Positions 7,948 through 16,998 of a stretch of 64,000 nt of DNA are shown here, one piece after another. The position numbers and the translations under genes were made by a program. This DNA comes from Butyrivibrio hungatei DSM 14810 (GTDB lineage Bacteria > Bacillota > Clostridia > Lachnospirales > Lachnospiraceae). Each line of letters begins with the position of its first letter. The first letter of the stretch is position 1. Location of the stretch: NCBI RefSeq assembly GCF_900143205.1, contig NZ_FRDH01000006.1, positions 124,001-188,000 of the forward strand. The letters run 5' to 3'. The notes below the pieces were generated by a model that worked only from the letters and a program-made list of their open reading frames with translations, ran no database searches and was not told where the DNA came from.

Positions 7948-8534
7948 AATTCTCCACCTTTCCTTATCTTGCAGATTCCCTGAGTCATTGTTCCCATCGG
8001 ACAAAACGTACACCAGGTTCTCTCTTTATAAAGTGCCATCACTATCAGTCCGATAAGTGTTGAAGTCAGCATCAGACTGTAAAATCCAAATCCAAATTGT
8101 GCAACCCAATCTGGGAATACACTTCCATTATACGCCCATTTCCAAGGAACCTTAAATGTCCAGAACAGTTTGATAGCTTTGCGAAGTGATTCAGTTCCTG
8201 AAAAAACTAGATATGTCTGAAATACCATAGTACCAAACATTGTCAGGAAAAATGCCAAGAATCCATACCTGAACCATTTAGATGCCATCCATTTAGGAGC
8301 AGGCTTTTTTCTCGAACATTTTAGATTCCTACCTAGTACCCAAAAGAGCTGCCCTCTGCCGCACATGTGATTACAAAACCACTTATTACCTCCAGCGATA
8401 GCAAATATCAGCGGCAAGATAAAATCTATCATTCCAAGCCAGGCAAATAAGATGTTAAAAAAGCCCAAGGCAAAATATATTATTGACCAGATCCACAGGT
8501 AGTCATACCAATGCTTATTCTTTTTGCTTGTCAT
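7944..8534 (-). CDS. Membrane Fe-S electron-transfer protein (Fer4_5 / NapH-like)
   Basis: 196 aa with about four membrane segments. The conserved CNHMCGRGQLFW after helix 2 and CTFCPMGTM near the C-terminus are the cysteine signatures of polyferredoxin-like NapH/RsxA-type proteins. I chose ATG 8534 (MTSKKNK) because GGAGG lies 6 nt before it and it overlaps the ferredoxin stop. It probably passes electrons across or along the membrane between the ferredoxin and an unknown partner. Confidence 0.8.
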   Translation of the reverse strand: MTSKKNKHWYDYLWIWSIIYFALGFFNILFAWLGMIDFILPLIFAIAGGNKWFCNHMCGRGQLFWVLGRNLKCSRKKPAPKWMASKWFRYGFLAFFLTMFGTMVFQTYLVFSGTESLRKAIKLFWTFKVPWKWAYNGSVFPDWVAQFGFGFYSLMLTSTLIGLIVMALYKERTWCTFCPMGTMTQGICKIRKGGEL

Positions 8535-8733
8535 CTCGAGCCTCCCTATCTGTATCACATACTGCGATTGATCCTGCAGGACACGCTTTTTCACATATAC
8601 CGCAACCAACGCATTTAGAAGTGTTCACAACAGCGTAGCAGCCTTTATAAATAGTTATTGCATCTCGCGGACACTGCAGTGCACATACTCCGCAGGCAAC
8701 ACATCTGCTTATGTTATTTGCCGCCTTCCTCAT
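8515..8733 (-). CDS. 2[4Fe-4S] ferredoxin
   Basis: 72 aa with two CxxCxxCxxxCP motifs (CVACGVCALQCP and CVGCGICEKACP), each able to bind a 4Fe-4S cluster. AAGGAG precedes ATG 8733; an upstream reading to 8844 crosses the promoter region and is not supported. The 3' end overlaps the membrane Fe-S gene by 20 nt. First gene of a three-gene redox operon divergent from an HxlR regulator. Confidence 0.9.
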   Translation of the reverse strand: MRKAANNISRCVACGVCALQCPRDAITIYKGCYAVVNTSKCVGCGICEKACPAGSIAVCDTDREARDDKQKE

Positions 8734-8847
8734 AACCAATCTCCTTATAATTTGAACTTGTCTTTTTAGAACAATGCCAATATTATAGTGGTATAAAAAA
8801 TATATCAAGTACGCAGAATATATGTACCTAGTAAGGAAAAACATACC

Positions 8848-9192
8848 ATGGGAAATAACAAGAAAAAAGAACCTTTATGCGACAACATCGCAGGAGAAGG
8901 CTGCGGCCTCAAAAAGGTAATAAACATCGTCGGTGGCAAATGGAAGATCATGATCTTATGCGTCATCGACAATAATGAAGTTGTGAGATATGGTGAACTT
9001 CGCCGCGCGATACACGGCATTACTAACACTATGCTGGCTAATTCGTTAAAAGAGCTTGAGACAGACGGACTAGTTGAACGAAAGCAGTACGACGAGATGC
9101 CCGTCAGAGTTGAATATAATCTTACTAAAAAAGCAAAAAGCCTCATCCCAATTCTTTTAGAATTAAAAAAATGGGGTGAGGACAATATCTGA
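8848..9192 (+). CDS. HxlR-family transcriptional regulator
   Basis: 114 aa winged helix with the typical HxlR core (IVGGKWKIMIL, RYGELRRAIHGITNTMLANSLKELETDGLV). Two N-terminal Cys (PLCDN, GEGCG) recall thiol-sensing members such as YodB and HypR; redox sensing is inferred. It is divergent from the Fe-S operon across 114 bp and is the natural candidate to control it. The intergenic region contains a GTAC...GTAC imperfect dyad near 8810-8832. Confidence 0.85.
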   Translation: MGNNKKKEPLCDNIAGEGCGLKKVINIVGGKWKIMILCVIDNNEVVRYGELRRAIHGITNTMLANSLKELETDGLVERKQYDEMPVRVEYNLTKKAKSLIPILLELKKWGEDNI

Positions 9193-9205
9193 CATTATTA
9201 AAAAA

Positions 9206-9234
9206 TGAGCTCCAACCTCCGTCCCTAGGGCTCA
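9206..9234. repeat. Single 29-nt REP-like unit
   Basis: Identical over 29 nt to the right arm of the palindrome at 6776-6804 (TGAGCTCC...TAGGGCTCA), with similar A-rich flanks. It is a monomer, not a dimer. Its last TCA, read on the minus strand, is the stop codon of the gene at 9232-9549. Confidence 0.9.
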
Positions 9235-9549
9235 AAAATGTGCTTCAAGTTTTTTGGCATCTTTGCAAAAGATATAAGTGTAGGCTGTAAATCCAAGGGT
9301 AAAGACAAGCAGTCCGCCCCAGGCAATTACAAATACAATAAAGAAAATGCAGTAAAACTGCAAAGTATCCATAAATGCAGCGAAACCATATACCATCTCA
9401 GTCTGTACATTTCCGAATGACTGTACAAAAGGTATAGTTCCGTGAATTGCAGAATAAATGCATTCCTTAAGCACATTGATGACTGGAATCGCTGTTATTA
9501 TCCACAAAATAACGTCGATTGAAATAGTAATTTTTTTCCTTGTTTCCAT
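9232..9549 (-). CDS. Small membrane protein, 105 aa
   Basis: Two to three hydrophobic stretches (VILWIITAIPVINVL; FIVFVIAWGGLLVFTLGFTAYTYIF) and a short basic N-terminus. AAGGAAAAG precedes the ATG. The stop TGA lies inside the REP-like unit, so the C-terminal HF-stop boundary was created at the repeat junction. No family is recognised. Confidence 0.6.
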   Translation of the reverse strand: METRKKITISIDVILWIITAIPVINVLKECIYSAIHGTIPFVQSFGNVQTEMVYGFAAFMDTLQFYCIFFIVFVIAWGGLLVFTLGFTAYTYIFCKDAKKLEAHF

Positions 9550-9570
9550 AACTCTTTTCCTTTTATAAAT

Positions 9571-9600
9571 GAAAAAGCGGCAAGCCGTGGCCTGCCGCTC
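9571..9600 (-). terminator. Rho-independent terminator after metY
   Basis: On the minus strand AGCGGCA pairs with TGCCGCT (9576-9599) and is followed by TTTTTC. It lies just beyond the metY stop. Confidence 0.8.
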
Positions 9601-9620
9601 TGACTTATTCAGTTATTATA

Positions 9621-10901
9621 TCATATTGCTGCAAATCCTTTTTCAAGGTCAGCAATGATGTCATCGATATGCTCTGTACCGATTGAAAGTCTGATGGTGC
9701 TCTGTGTGATGCCCTGATCAAGAAGCTCCTCATCACTAAGCTGTGAATGAGTTGTTGTTGCAGGATGGATCACAAGGCTCTTTACATCTGCTACGTTAGC
9801 AAGAAGTGAAAAGATCTCGAGGTTATCGATAAACTTCCAAGCAGCCTCTTTTCCTCCCTTGATCTCGAAAGTGAATATTGAAGCGCCGCCGTTAGGGAAG
9901 TACTTCTCATAAAGGGCGTGATCTGGGTGATCAGGAAGTGAAGGATGGTTCACCTTCTGCACCTTTGGATGGTTCTTAAGGAACTCAACTACCTTCTTGG
10001 TATTCTCAGCGTGTCTATCGAGACGGAGTGACAATGTCTCCACTCCCTGCAGTAGGAGGAAAGCATTGAATGGAGAGATTGTAGCTCCGGTGTCCCTAAG
10101 AAGGATTGCTCTGATATATGTCACGAAAGCAGCTGGTCCTACTACGTCGTAGAAAGAAACTCCGTGATAGCTTGGATTTGGAGCTGCGATCTGTGGGTAG
10201 TTGCCGCTTTCCTTCCAGTTGAACTTACCTGCTTCTACAATTACACCACCAAGTGTTGTGCCGTGGCCGCCGATGAACTTAGTTGCTGAATGAACTACGA
10301 TATCTGCGCCGTGCTCGATTGGTCTGATGAGATATGGTGTTCCGAATGTGTTGTCGATCACAAGTGGAAGTCCGTGCTTGTGAGCTATCTCTGCGATGGC
10401 GTCGATATCTGGGATATCACTGTTAGGATTTCCAAGTGTTTCAAGATAGATTGCTCTTGTGTTGTCCTTGATAGCTGCCTCAACTTCCTCAAGATCATGT
10501 GCATCAACAAATGTAGTTGTAACGCCGTACTGTGGAAGTGTATGTGCCAAGAGATTGTAGCTTCCACCGTAGATTGTCTTCTGAGCTACGATGTGGCCAC
10601 CGTTTGCTGCAAGAGCTTCGATCGTATATGTGATGGCTGCTGCTCCGGATGCAACTGCAAGTGCTGCTGATCCGCCTTCAAGAGCTGCGATTCTCTTTTC
10701 AAATACGTCCTGAGTTGAATTTGTAAGTCTTCCGTAAATATTTCCTGCATCAGCAAGTCCGAATCTGTCGGCTGCATGCTGTGAATTTCTAAATACGTAT
10801 GAAGTTGTCTGGTAAATAGGTACTGCTCTAGCGTCTGTTGCTGGATCAGGCTGTTCCTGTCCTACATGTAACTGTAATGTCTCAAATCTGTAATCACTCA
10901 T
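9621..10901 (-). CDS. metY: O-acetylhomoserine sulfhydrylase (MetY)
   Basis: 426 aa PLP enzyme of the Cys/Met-metabolism family. The cofactor lysine is K208 in HSATKFIGGHG; YGRLTNSTQ (56-64) and the long insert around 215-235 (NWKESGNYPQIAAPNPSYHG) mark MetY rather than MetB/MetC. It makes homocysteine from O-acetylhomoserine and sulfide in the cytoplasm. AGGAGGAAG precedes the ATG and a terminator follows. No T-box or S-box was seen in its 138-bp leader. Confidence 0.95.
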   Translation of the reverse strand: MSDYRFETLQLHVGQEQPDPATDARAVPIYQTTSYVFRNSQHAADRFGLADAGNIYGRLTNSTQDVFEKRIAALEGGSAALAVASGAAAITYTIEALAANGGHIVAQKTIYGGSYNLLAHTLPQYGVTTTFVDAHDLEEVEAAIKDNTRAIYLETLGNPNSDIPDIDAIAEIAHKHGLPLVIDNTFGTPYLIRPIEHGADIVVHSATKFIGGHGTTLGGVIVEAGKFNWKESGNYPQIAAPNPSYHGVSFYDVVGPAAFVTYIRAILLRDTGATISPFNAFLLLQGVETLSLRLDRHAENTKKVVEFLKNHPKVQKVNHPSLPDHPDHALYEKYFPNGGASIFTFEIKGGKEAAWKFIDNLEIFSLLANVADVKSLVIHPATTTHSQLSDEELLDQGITQSTIRLSIGTEHIDDIIADLEKGFAAI

Positions 10902-11039
10902 TTCAACTTCCTCCTACTCTTTTCACACATTTTTTTGTTCAAGTCGTTTTGTTGAAATAAATGATAGCGCCAGTGCTACTAGTTGGCTAATACTTAAGAT
11001 TTATTGTCTGCAATAACCATTACTTATCACACGATTTGT

Positions 11040-11900
11040 TTAGTTATGCGTTGCGCTCTTTAGCTCATCTGCAGAAAGAGTCTCATTCATGCTGCCAGTA
11101 CGATAGCCTTTGAGGTCAAGAGTAACGTAGGTGAATCCGAACTCCTTGAGTTTGTCATAGACTTTAGTTCTGACATCTTCCTGCATGAATTTGTCGAACT
11201 CAGCTGGGTCAAGCTCTATGCGGGCCATGTTGCCGTGGATACGGACTCTCAGCTGATGGAAGCCAAGGTCTAACAGGAGCTGCTCTGACTTATCCACCAT
11301 AGAAAGCTTTTTTTCTGTGATCTCTTCACCATAAGGGAAGCGGCTTGAAAGGCAGGCAAAGGACTGTTTATCCCAGGTAGGTAGTCCAAGGTAATTGGAC
11401 AGTATCCTTATCTGCTCCTTGGAAAAGCCGATCTCACGAAGCGGACTCTTTACCCCAAGCTCTGCAACTGCCTGAAGCCCCGGTCTGTAGTCACCATTAT
11501 CATCAAGATTTGAGCCTTCCACGACTTCCTTCATGCCATTGTCATCAGCAATCTTACGGATTTTTTCAAAAAGCTCGTGTTTGCAGAGATAGCATCTATT
11601 CTTAGGATTATGAGAGAATCCCTCAATCTTGAGTTCCTCTGACTCCACAACAGCATGCTTTATTCCCTGAGACTTGCAGTACTCAAGCGCCTCATTAAGT
11701 TCTCTCTTGGGAAAAGAGCATGATGATGCCGTAACTGCCATAACCTTATCGCCAAGAGCCTCTTTTGTCGCATACAGCAAGAACGTAGAATCAACTCCAC
11801 TAGAAAAAGCCACCGCTACGCTCTCTAAAGAGCGCAGGTAACCTTTAAGTTTTTCATATTTATCAAGAAGCATCTCGTTTGGTTTTTCTTTTGTGCTCAT
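11040..11900 (-). CDS. larE: LarE-type ATP-dependent sacrificial sulfur transferase
   Basis: 286 aa. PP-loop SSGVDSTFL (about 34-42), the NRCYLCKHELF motif (about 116-126), and CLSSRFPYG (about 183-191), whose Cys matches the position of the sacrificial cysteine in Lactobacillus LarE. The family donates sulfur to the nickel-pincer cofactor precursor. No larA, larB or larC is nearby, so it is an orphan here and could serve another thiolation. GAGGAT precedes the ATG. Confidence 0.85.
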   Translation of the reverse strand: MSTKEKPNEMLLDKYEKLKGYLRSLESVAVAFSSGVDSTFLLYATKEALGDKVMAVTASSCSFPKRELNEALEYCKSQGIKHAVVESEELKIEGFSHNPKNRCYLCKHELFEKIRKIADDNGMKEVVEGSNLDDNGDYRPGLQAVAELGVKSPLREIGFSKEQIRILSNYLGLPTWDKQSFACLSSRFPYGEEITEKKLSMVDKSEQLLLDLGFHQLRVRIHGNMARIELDPAEFDKFMQEDVRTKVYDKLKEFGFTYVTLDLKGYRTGSMNETLSADELKSATHN

Positions 11901-11983
11901 AGATAATCCTCATCATCTCTGAATTCATAACTTTTGTTTGAAAGGATTATAACATATTCATGTCTCGTTGCAATTAAATAGCA

Positions 11984-12018
11984 AAATGAGCCCTAACCTC
12001 CGTCCCTAGGGCTCATTT
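11984..12018. repeat. Single 29-nt REP-like unit acting as terminator of GH31
   Basis: 12-bp arms (11984-11995 with 12007-12018) enclose an 11-nt loop with the CCTCCGTCCC core. The 29-nt unit differs from the 9206-9234 copy at two positions, making the ends TGAGCCCTA/TAGGGCTCA fully paired. It starts 5 nt past the GH31 stop, and TTTTGC follows on the minus strand, so it can work as an intrinsic terminator. Confidence 0.85.
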
Positions 12019-12022
12019 CGGA

Positions 12023-13930
12023 TTAAAAGCGTTCGTAGCTTAGGTTATCATAGTCGATGTCCTCTGTTCTGCTTGCTGGTGTAGCAAGAGGAAGTTCATG
12101 ACCTTTTTTGATAAATACCAGTACTTCGTTCAGAGCAGCCTTCACATAGTGATGGCCTTTGTTTAGAACTTCAACGTCGTAGTCGTTGTAGCTTCTGAAT
12201 CTGCAAAGCTTCATGTCTTCTGGAAGGTATACGTATCTGCCGTTTGCGTTCTGCTTGTAAACTGGTGCGATCATGATGCTGGAACCTACGTATAGCTGGT
12301 CTTCAACTTCATATGCCATGTCATCCTCGGGATGATCAAAGCAGAGAGGTCTAAAGAGCATTTCATCATTATCGACTGCATTCATAAATTCAGAGTAAAG
12401 GTATGGGATCAGAGCATACCTAAGCTTTAAGATATTTCTGAAACTTTCAGTATCAGTAAATCTGTAGAATTCCTGTCTTCTTGTGCCTTCTGCAGAATGG
12501 TTTCTGAAAAGAGGTGTGAATATGCCAAACTCAGCCCATCTCAGCAAAAGATCCTCTGTGACATCAGCTCCAAAGCCGCCAATATCAGCTCCGCTATAAA
12601 TAAATCCGCACATGTTAAGTGCAGGCATCTGCTGGATATTAAGAAGCAGATGACTCCACCAGGACTTATTATCTCCGCACCAAACTCCGCCATAGCGATG
12701 CATTCCGATATATGAAGATCTGGAGAACATAAGGATCCTTTTGTCTGGAGATAGTCTCTCAAAAGCCTCTCCTGCAGCTCTTGTCATGTTGTAGCCAAAC
12801 AGGTTGTGAACCTTATCATGTCTGTATCTCTTTCCCTTGTACTCATGATAGAATCGCCTGTAATCCTCATCGTTGTTGGCAAGTCCTCCAACCATGCTCT
12901 GCATGTCAAAAAAGGATCTGATATCAAGGTTCTTTCCCTCATAATCCTTTATCTTTTCAAATACTTCTTTTAAATGATCTTCTGTATAAAAGATAGCTGG
13001 CTCATTCATATCATTCCAAAAGCCGTCTATTCCGTAGTCCAAAAGAACTTTATACTTATCCCCAAACCATTTTCTTGCATCTTCGTTCAAAAAATCAGGG
13101 AAGTGGACCTTGCCCGGCCAGACTGCGGCAACAAGGTTTTCACCATTTTCTTTTTTACAAAAATAGTCGTTCTTTACGCCTTCTTCGTATACATCATAGC
13201 CCTCTTCGATCTTAACACCAGCATCGATGATAGGAACAAGGTGTATGTTTCTCTTTTTCATCTCCTCTACAAAGGCCTTAAAATCAGGGAATCTTTCATC
13301 GCTGACTGTAAAGTCCTTGTATCTTTCCATGTAATCGATATCAAGATAAACACTATCGATTGGAATATCATTCTTGTCGTAATTATCTACAACTTCTCTG
13401 ACCTGGTCCTCATTCATATAGCTCCATCTGCTCTGACCAAAGCCAAATGCCCATCTTGGAGGAATATAGCTCTTTCCGATAATGCCCCTGAACTCTTTTA
13501 CGATATCAAGGATACTTGCGCCATCGATCACGTATATGTTGGCATCAAAGTCTTCAAAATCAATGAAAAAGACGTTTGTATCTGTATAGCCTATATCAAA
13601 GGATACACATCCTGGTGTATCCACGTACATTCCGAATCCCTTGCCGTTTCCCCAGATGACAAAAAAGTTCTGAGCAGCATACAGAGATCTTTTATCCTCA
13701 GTATGATTTGGATCATCTGCGCACTTGCTGGTAAAGATATAACCTCTTTTGTTAATTCCTCGTACAGTTTCGCCAAGTCCAAATACATGGTCATTCTCAT
13801 CCATGTCGAATCTAAGCTCATTTTTTCCCTGTACTACATCAAAATATGGGATAGTGCTTTTTTCTTCCTGTATTGAAACCACTACTGAATCTGTTTCTAT
13901 CGGATTTCCAAGTCTGTATTTTTTTACCAT
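12023..13930 (-). CDS. Glycoside hydrolase family 31 (alpha-glucosidase/alpha-xylosidase type)
   Basis: 635 aa. Nucleophile Asp307 in FWNDMNEPAIF, acid/base Asp420 in WCGDNKSWW, and conserved RNHSAEGT (about 476-483). An N-terminal beta-domain carries the GLGE motif (51-54). There is no signal peptide, so it works in the cytoplasm on imported alpha-glucosides or xyloglucan pieces; exact specificity is not readable. A ribosome binding site (GGAGTTAAGGG) precedes the ATG. It stands alone between a chemoreceptor terminator and larE. Confidence 0.92.
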   Translation of the reverse strand: MVKKYRLGNPIETDSVVVSIQEEKSTIPYFDVVQGKNELRFDMDENDHVFGLGETVRGINKRGYIFTSKCADDPNHTEDKRSLYAAQNFFVIWGNGKGFGMYVDTPGCVSFDIGYTDTNVFFIDFEDFDANIYVIDGASILDIVKEFRGIIGKSYIPPRWAFGFGQSRWSYMNEDQVREVVDNYDKNDIPIDSVYLDIDYMERYKDFTVSDERFPDFKAFVEEMKKRNIHLVPIIDAGVKIEEGYDVYEEGVKNDYFCKKENGENLVAAVWPGKVHFPDFLNEDARKWFGDKYKVLLDYGIDGFWNDMNEPAIFYTEDHLKEVFEKIKDYEGKNLDIRSFFDMQSMVGGLANNDEDYRRFYHEYKGKRYRHDKVHNLFGYNMTRAAGEAFERLSPDKRILMFSRSSYIGMHRYGGVWCGDNKSWWSHLLLNIQQMPALNMCGFIYSGADIGGFGADVTEDLLLRWAEFGIFTPLFRNHSAEGTRRQEFYRFTDTESFRNILKLRYALIPYLYSEFMNAVDNDEMLFRPLCFDHPEDDMAYEVEDQLYVGSSIMIAPVYKQNANGRYVYLPEDMKLCRFRSYNDYDVEVLNKGHHYVKAALNEVLVFIKKGHELPLATPASRTEDIDYDNLSYERF

Positions 13931-13992
13931 TATCCCTTAACTCCTCCTAACATATTTCCTGCCATAAGTACATTATACTCATTCTCCTATAA

Positions 13993-14023
13993 CAAAAATA
14001 CCCCCAGGCATAAACCTGGGGGT
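13993..14023 (-). terminator. Rho-independent terminator after the chemoreceptor gene
   Basis: Minus strand: ACCCCCAGG pairs with CCTGGGGGT (14000-14008, 14015-14023) around a 6-nt loop, followed by ATTTTTG. Confidence 0.9.
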
Positions 14024-14057
14024 CATCATCTCTGATTGTAAGTGGAGGTTATGATCC

Positions 14058-15806
14058 TTATACTACTTCGAACTTCTGTGTCTGAATGTTGAGCTGCTTG
14101 GTAACTTCTGAGTTCTGCTCCATGGCTTCGTTGATACCCTGAATCTCACCAACGATCTCTGTAGAAGATGCAGCAGACATATTGATCGCATTTGAGCTCT
14201 CCTGAACTGATGATGAAATGCTGTTGATACGCTCTGTCATATCGCCAACAACCTCATTGAGCTTGTTGGCACGTGAAGAGAAGTTAACAAGCATCTCCTC
14301 AATAAGGAGTGCTGTATTTTCATACTTGGCACCTGTCTCAACATAGGCATCATAGTCAGCAAGTACGTTTTCATTGATGAACTCGATGACCTGAATTGCG
14401 TTATCAGCAAGGGTTCTGACTGCTGTTGTAACAATGTCAGAAATCTGCTGAATGTTACCTGCTGTTTCCTTTGAATTAGCAGCAAGCTTACTGATCTCAT
14501 CAGCAACTACTGCAAAACCTTTACCTGCATCGCCTGCTCTTGCAGCTTCGATTGATGCGTTGAGAGCAAGGAGATTTGTCTTGTTTGCGATCTCAAGGAT
14601 CTCATTAGTAAGTTCACTGATATGATTAACCTGCTCTGACTCTGCTACAGATGCTTCCAGAACTTCAGAAAGTTCCTTCATCTTAACGCCTGTATTTTCT
14701 TTCTTGGCTGTAGCTTCCTGTTTGATGACATCTGCTTCTTCTTTGATCACGTTAGCTTTTTCTTCACCGGCTTTGGCCTGAACGTCGATGGCATCTGATG
14801 CCTCGCGAACAACCTGAACTCTTTCCTGAAGCTCATTTGTTGCTGTTGCTACGCTTTCCATAGAAGCTGAGAGTTCTTCCATTGCTGCTGTTGTATTAGT
14901 TACGTTATCACCAGCGTTCTGAATTCTTGTAAGCACGCTTCCGCTTGATGTTGAGAGCACATCTGCTCCGTTCTTTACATCACGGATAACGCCCTGAAGT
15001 GTTTCCATGAACTGGTTAAAAGAATCTGAGATCATAGCCAGCTCTGTATTAGTCCTTGTCTGGATTCGTGAAGTAAGATCACCTCTTCCTTCGTCGATGT
15101 CAGAAATGATCGTCCTTACTTCTTTTGATATTCCAGTGATAACTTTGTTGATCCTGAAATAGCTCAGTAGGTATGATGCAATGATCAGCAGGATAACGAT
15201 TGCAAGGATCACACTTCCCTTGGCATTTGCATTATGCTTTTCACCAGTAAGGTATGCATCCATGCCTTCTACAAGGCCTGTGATAGATCCTTCTACAGCT
15301 GAAAGAGCTGAATTCACATTATCAAGGCTTGTTCCATAACCTGTAGATACGTAGCCCATGGCTCCCGCCAGGTTATTTCCAAGAATATATTTCTCAAGTT
15401 CCTCTGCGCCTGCAACGTATTCAGTTAACGCTGCACGAAGTGTTGCCACCTGCTCAGCGCCTTCCGCTGTATTGGTAGCCACAAGACTTCCTTCCAGATA
15501 GCTGATGCGTGTCTCGATGTCGGCTACATATGCATCATAATCTGCAAAGTCGCTTTGTGTCAGTTTGGTTCCGGCACTAAACTGACCGAGGTTCTTGTTG
15601 ATCTCTGCTGAAATGTGGATAATATCCTGTCTAAGGGTTGATTCCTGAGACTGTACCTCAGATACGTTGGTACTTGCGATAACTGCTTGTGATACGATAG
15701 CCGTCATAGATGAGTTGACTACCAGTGCGTAGCTTATGAATGCTACAAGGATGAGTGAATAGACAAACAGATTTTGAAAGGTAATGGACTCTAAAAACTT
15801 TTTCAT
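14058..15806 (-). CDS. Methyl-accepting chemotaxis protein (transmembrane)
   Basis: 582 aa from ATG 15806 (MKKFLESI), chosen because AGGAGG lies 7 nt upstream. TM1 about 12-33, an extracytoplasmic helical-bundle ligand domain, TM2 about 197-218, HAMP, then the signalling domain with the hairpin tip [17 protein letters not shown] near 405-425. It senses an unknown ligand and signals to CheA/CheW. No che genes lie nearby. Confidence 0.93.
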   Translation of the reverse strand: MKKFLESITFQNLFVYSLILVAFISYALVVNSSMTAIVSQAVIASTNVSEVQSQESTLRQDIIHISAEINKNLGQFSAGTKLTQSDFADYDAYVADIETRISYLEGSLVATNTAEGAEQVATLRAALTEYVAGAEELEKYILGNNLAGAMGYVSTGYGTSLDNVNSALSAVEGSITGLVEGMDAYLTGEKHNANAKGSVILAIVILLIIASYLLSYFRINKVITGISKEVRTIISDIDEGRGDLTSRIQTRTNTELAMISDSFNQFMETLQGVIRDVKNGADVLSTSSGSVLTRIQNAGDNVTNTTAAMEELSASMESVATATNELQERVQVVREASDAIDVQAKAGEEKANVIKEEADVIKQEATAKKENTGVKMKELSEVLEASVAESEQVNHISELTNEILEIANKTNLLALNASIEAARAGDAGKGFAVVADEISKLAANSKETAGNIQQISDIVTTAVRTLADNAIQVIEFINENVLADYDAYVETGAKYENTALLIEEMLVNFSSRANKLNEVVGDMTERINSISSSVQESSNAINMSAASSTEIVGEIQGINEAMEQNSEVTKQLNIQTQKFEVV

Positions 15807-15881
15807 AATATTTCCTCCTAAGTGGCCAATATATAAGATCTTTAGGTATGCCAAACCCAGCGCCTACGCGCAACAGGAAAC

Positions 15882-15899
15882 ACTTTATCACGATAAAGT
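15882..15899. promoter_or_regulatory. Palindromic operator-like site upstream of the MCP gene
   Basis: ACTTTATC-AC-GATAAAGT, 8-bp perfect arms with a 2-nt centre, 76 nt upstream of the MCP start. No T-run follows, so a protein-binding site is more likely than a terminator. The binding factor is unknown. Confidence 0.5.
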
Positions 15900-15965
15900 C
15901 TTTTGTTCAAGTTGTTTTTAAAATATTTTACAAAGAATTCACAAAGCCTGTCTGTTTTTCAATCC

Positions 15966-15996
15966 AAAAAAATAAAGCTCACAGATCGTGAGCTTT
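15966..15996 (-). terminator. Rho-independent terminator after the cytosolic MCP gene
   Basis: Minus strand: AAAGCTCAC pairs with GTGAGCTTT (15974-15982, 15988-15996) and is followed by ATTTTTTT. Confidence 0.9.
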
Positions 15997-16008
15997 ACTT
16001 TAACATAT

Positions 16009-16980
16009 TTATTTTCCTGATTCCTCAACTATCTTGGTTACCAGAGGTGAGATCTGTTCGAGTACGTTGTTCATGTCCTCAAACATGTATCCCTTCATGG
16101 TTATCTTGTTCTTGAGCTGTTTGACATTTCTCTCCACATCGCTGAAGTATCCTTTTGATTCCTCGATATTTCCGGCAACGTTATCCATCTCATCATCACA
16201 GCTCTTGATGACGCGGCTCATCTGCTCGCCTTCTTCCCTAACATTATCAGCAACCTCTCTGATGGAATTGATCACTTCTTCCGTTTCTGTGATCCTCTCA
16301 TGTGACTGCTCGATAGCTGTTCTGGTATCCTCAAGAGAAGACATAAGCCTGTTATTATTCTCAAGAAGCTCTGCCATGCTGGTTCCAATCTCATTTACCA
16401 GTGCTTTAATCTCCTGAGAAAGAGAATTGACCTCAGTTGCAACAACTGCAAATCCTTTTCCTGCTTCTCCAGCTCTTGCCGCTTCGATAGAAGCATTTAA
16501 AGCAAGAAGATTTGTCTGAGATGCAAAGGAATTGATCTGATTAACTTTGTCCTTGATATCATCAAAGCTCTTTTGGAACTCATCAAATACCGACTGCATT
16601 GTTGTTATGGTCTCAGAAACAGAATCTGAACTCTCATCAACCTTCTTCATTCCTGCATTGGAATTATCTGCGGTTTTCATAAGTTCATTTATGATGTTGT
16701 CAAAATGGTCTGTAACCTCTCTGATAGAGCTAAACTGGCTCTGGAAACTATCAACACTTCCTACGATGTTTCCATACTTCTGCTGAACAAGGCCAAAAGA
16801 GTTCTCGATAGTCTCTATTCCTTCAATTGTCACAGATTCCTCTTCCTGGAGCTTGTTTTTTTGCTCTATCGCAAAACGTCCAATCTCTCCAAGAGGTGCA
16901 AGCTGCTCTTTCAGCGACTTTGATGGGGATTTTAACTCTTTTTGAACTGACTGTTCTTCGTTATTTCTATTCCAAAACAT
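16009..16980 (-). CDS. Cytosolic methyl-accepting chemotaxis protein
   Basis: 323 aa, no membrane segment. Coiled-coil chemoreceptor signalling domain with [17 protein letters not shown] near 150-166; there is no recognisable sensor domain at the N-terminus beyond a helical lead. GGAGGG precedes the ATG. It lies 18 nt downstream of the FIST gene on the same strand, so FIST may supply the sensing module in trans. Ends at a strong terminator. Confidence 0.9.
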   Translation of the reverse strand: MFWNRNNEEQSVQKELKSPSKSLKEQLAPLGEIGRFAIEQKNKLQEEESVTIEGIETIENSFGLVQQKYGNIVGSVDSFQSQFSSIREVTDHFDNIINELMKTADNSNAGMKKVDESSDSVSETITTMQSVFDEFQKSFDDIKDKVNQINSFASQTNLLALNASIEAARAGEAGKGFAVVATEVNSLSQEIKALVNEIGTSMAELLENNNRLMSSLEDTRTAIEQSHERITETEEVINSIREVADNVREEGEQMSRVIKSCDDEMDNVAGNIEESKGYFSDVERNVKQLKNKITMKGYMFEDMNNVLEQISPLVTKIVEESGK

Positions 16981-16998
16981 GTATTATCCCTCCATTTT

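Noticed and set aside
9571..9600. Another REP-family member
   Set aside because: The hairpin has neither the TGAGC ends nor the CCGTCCC core; it is an ordinary terminator.
10953..10967. 15-mer TGAAATAAATGATAG shared by the metY and ybaK upstream regions, with a partial copy at 44633
   Set aside because: For AT-rich 15-mers several such matches are expected by chance in 64 kb, and the positions relative to promoters differ.
10902..11039. S-box or T-box in the metY leader
   Set aside because: None of the conserved blocks seen in the metK riboswitch (GTGGAGG, GAAGCC, GGCAACC) or a T-box TGGN motif is present.
12974..13876. 300-codon plus-strand open frame
   Set aside because: It lies entirely antisense to the GH31 gene, has no RBS and no recognisable domain; an antisense shadow.
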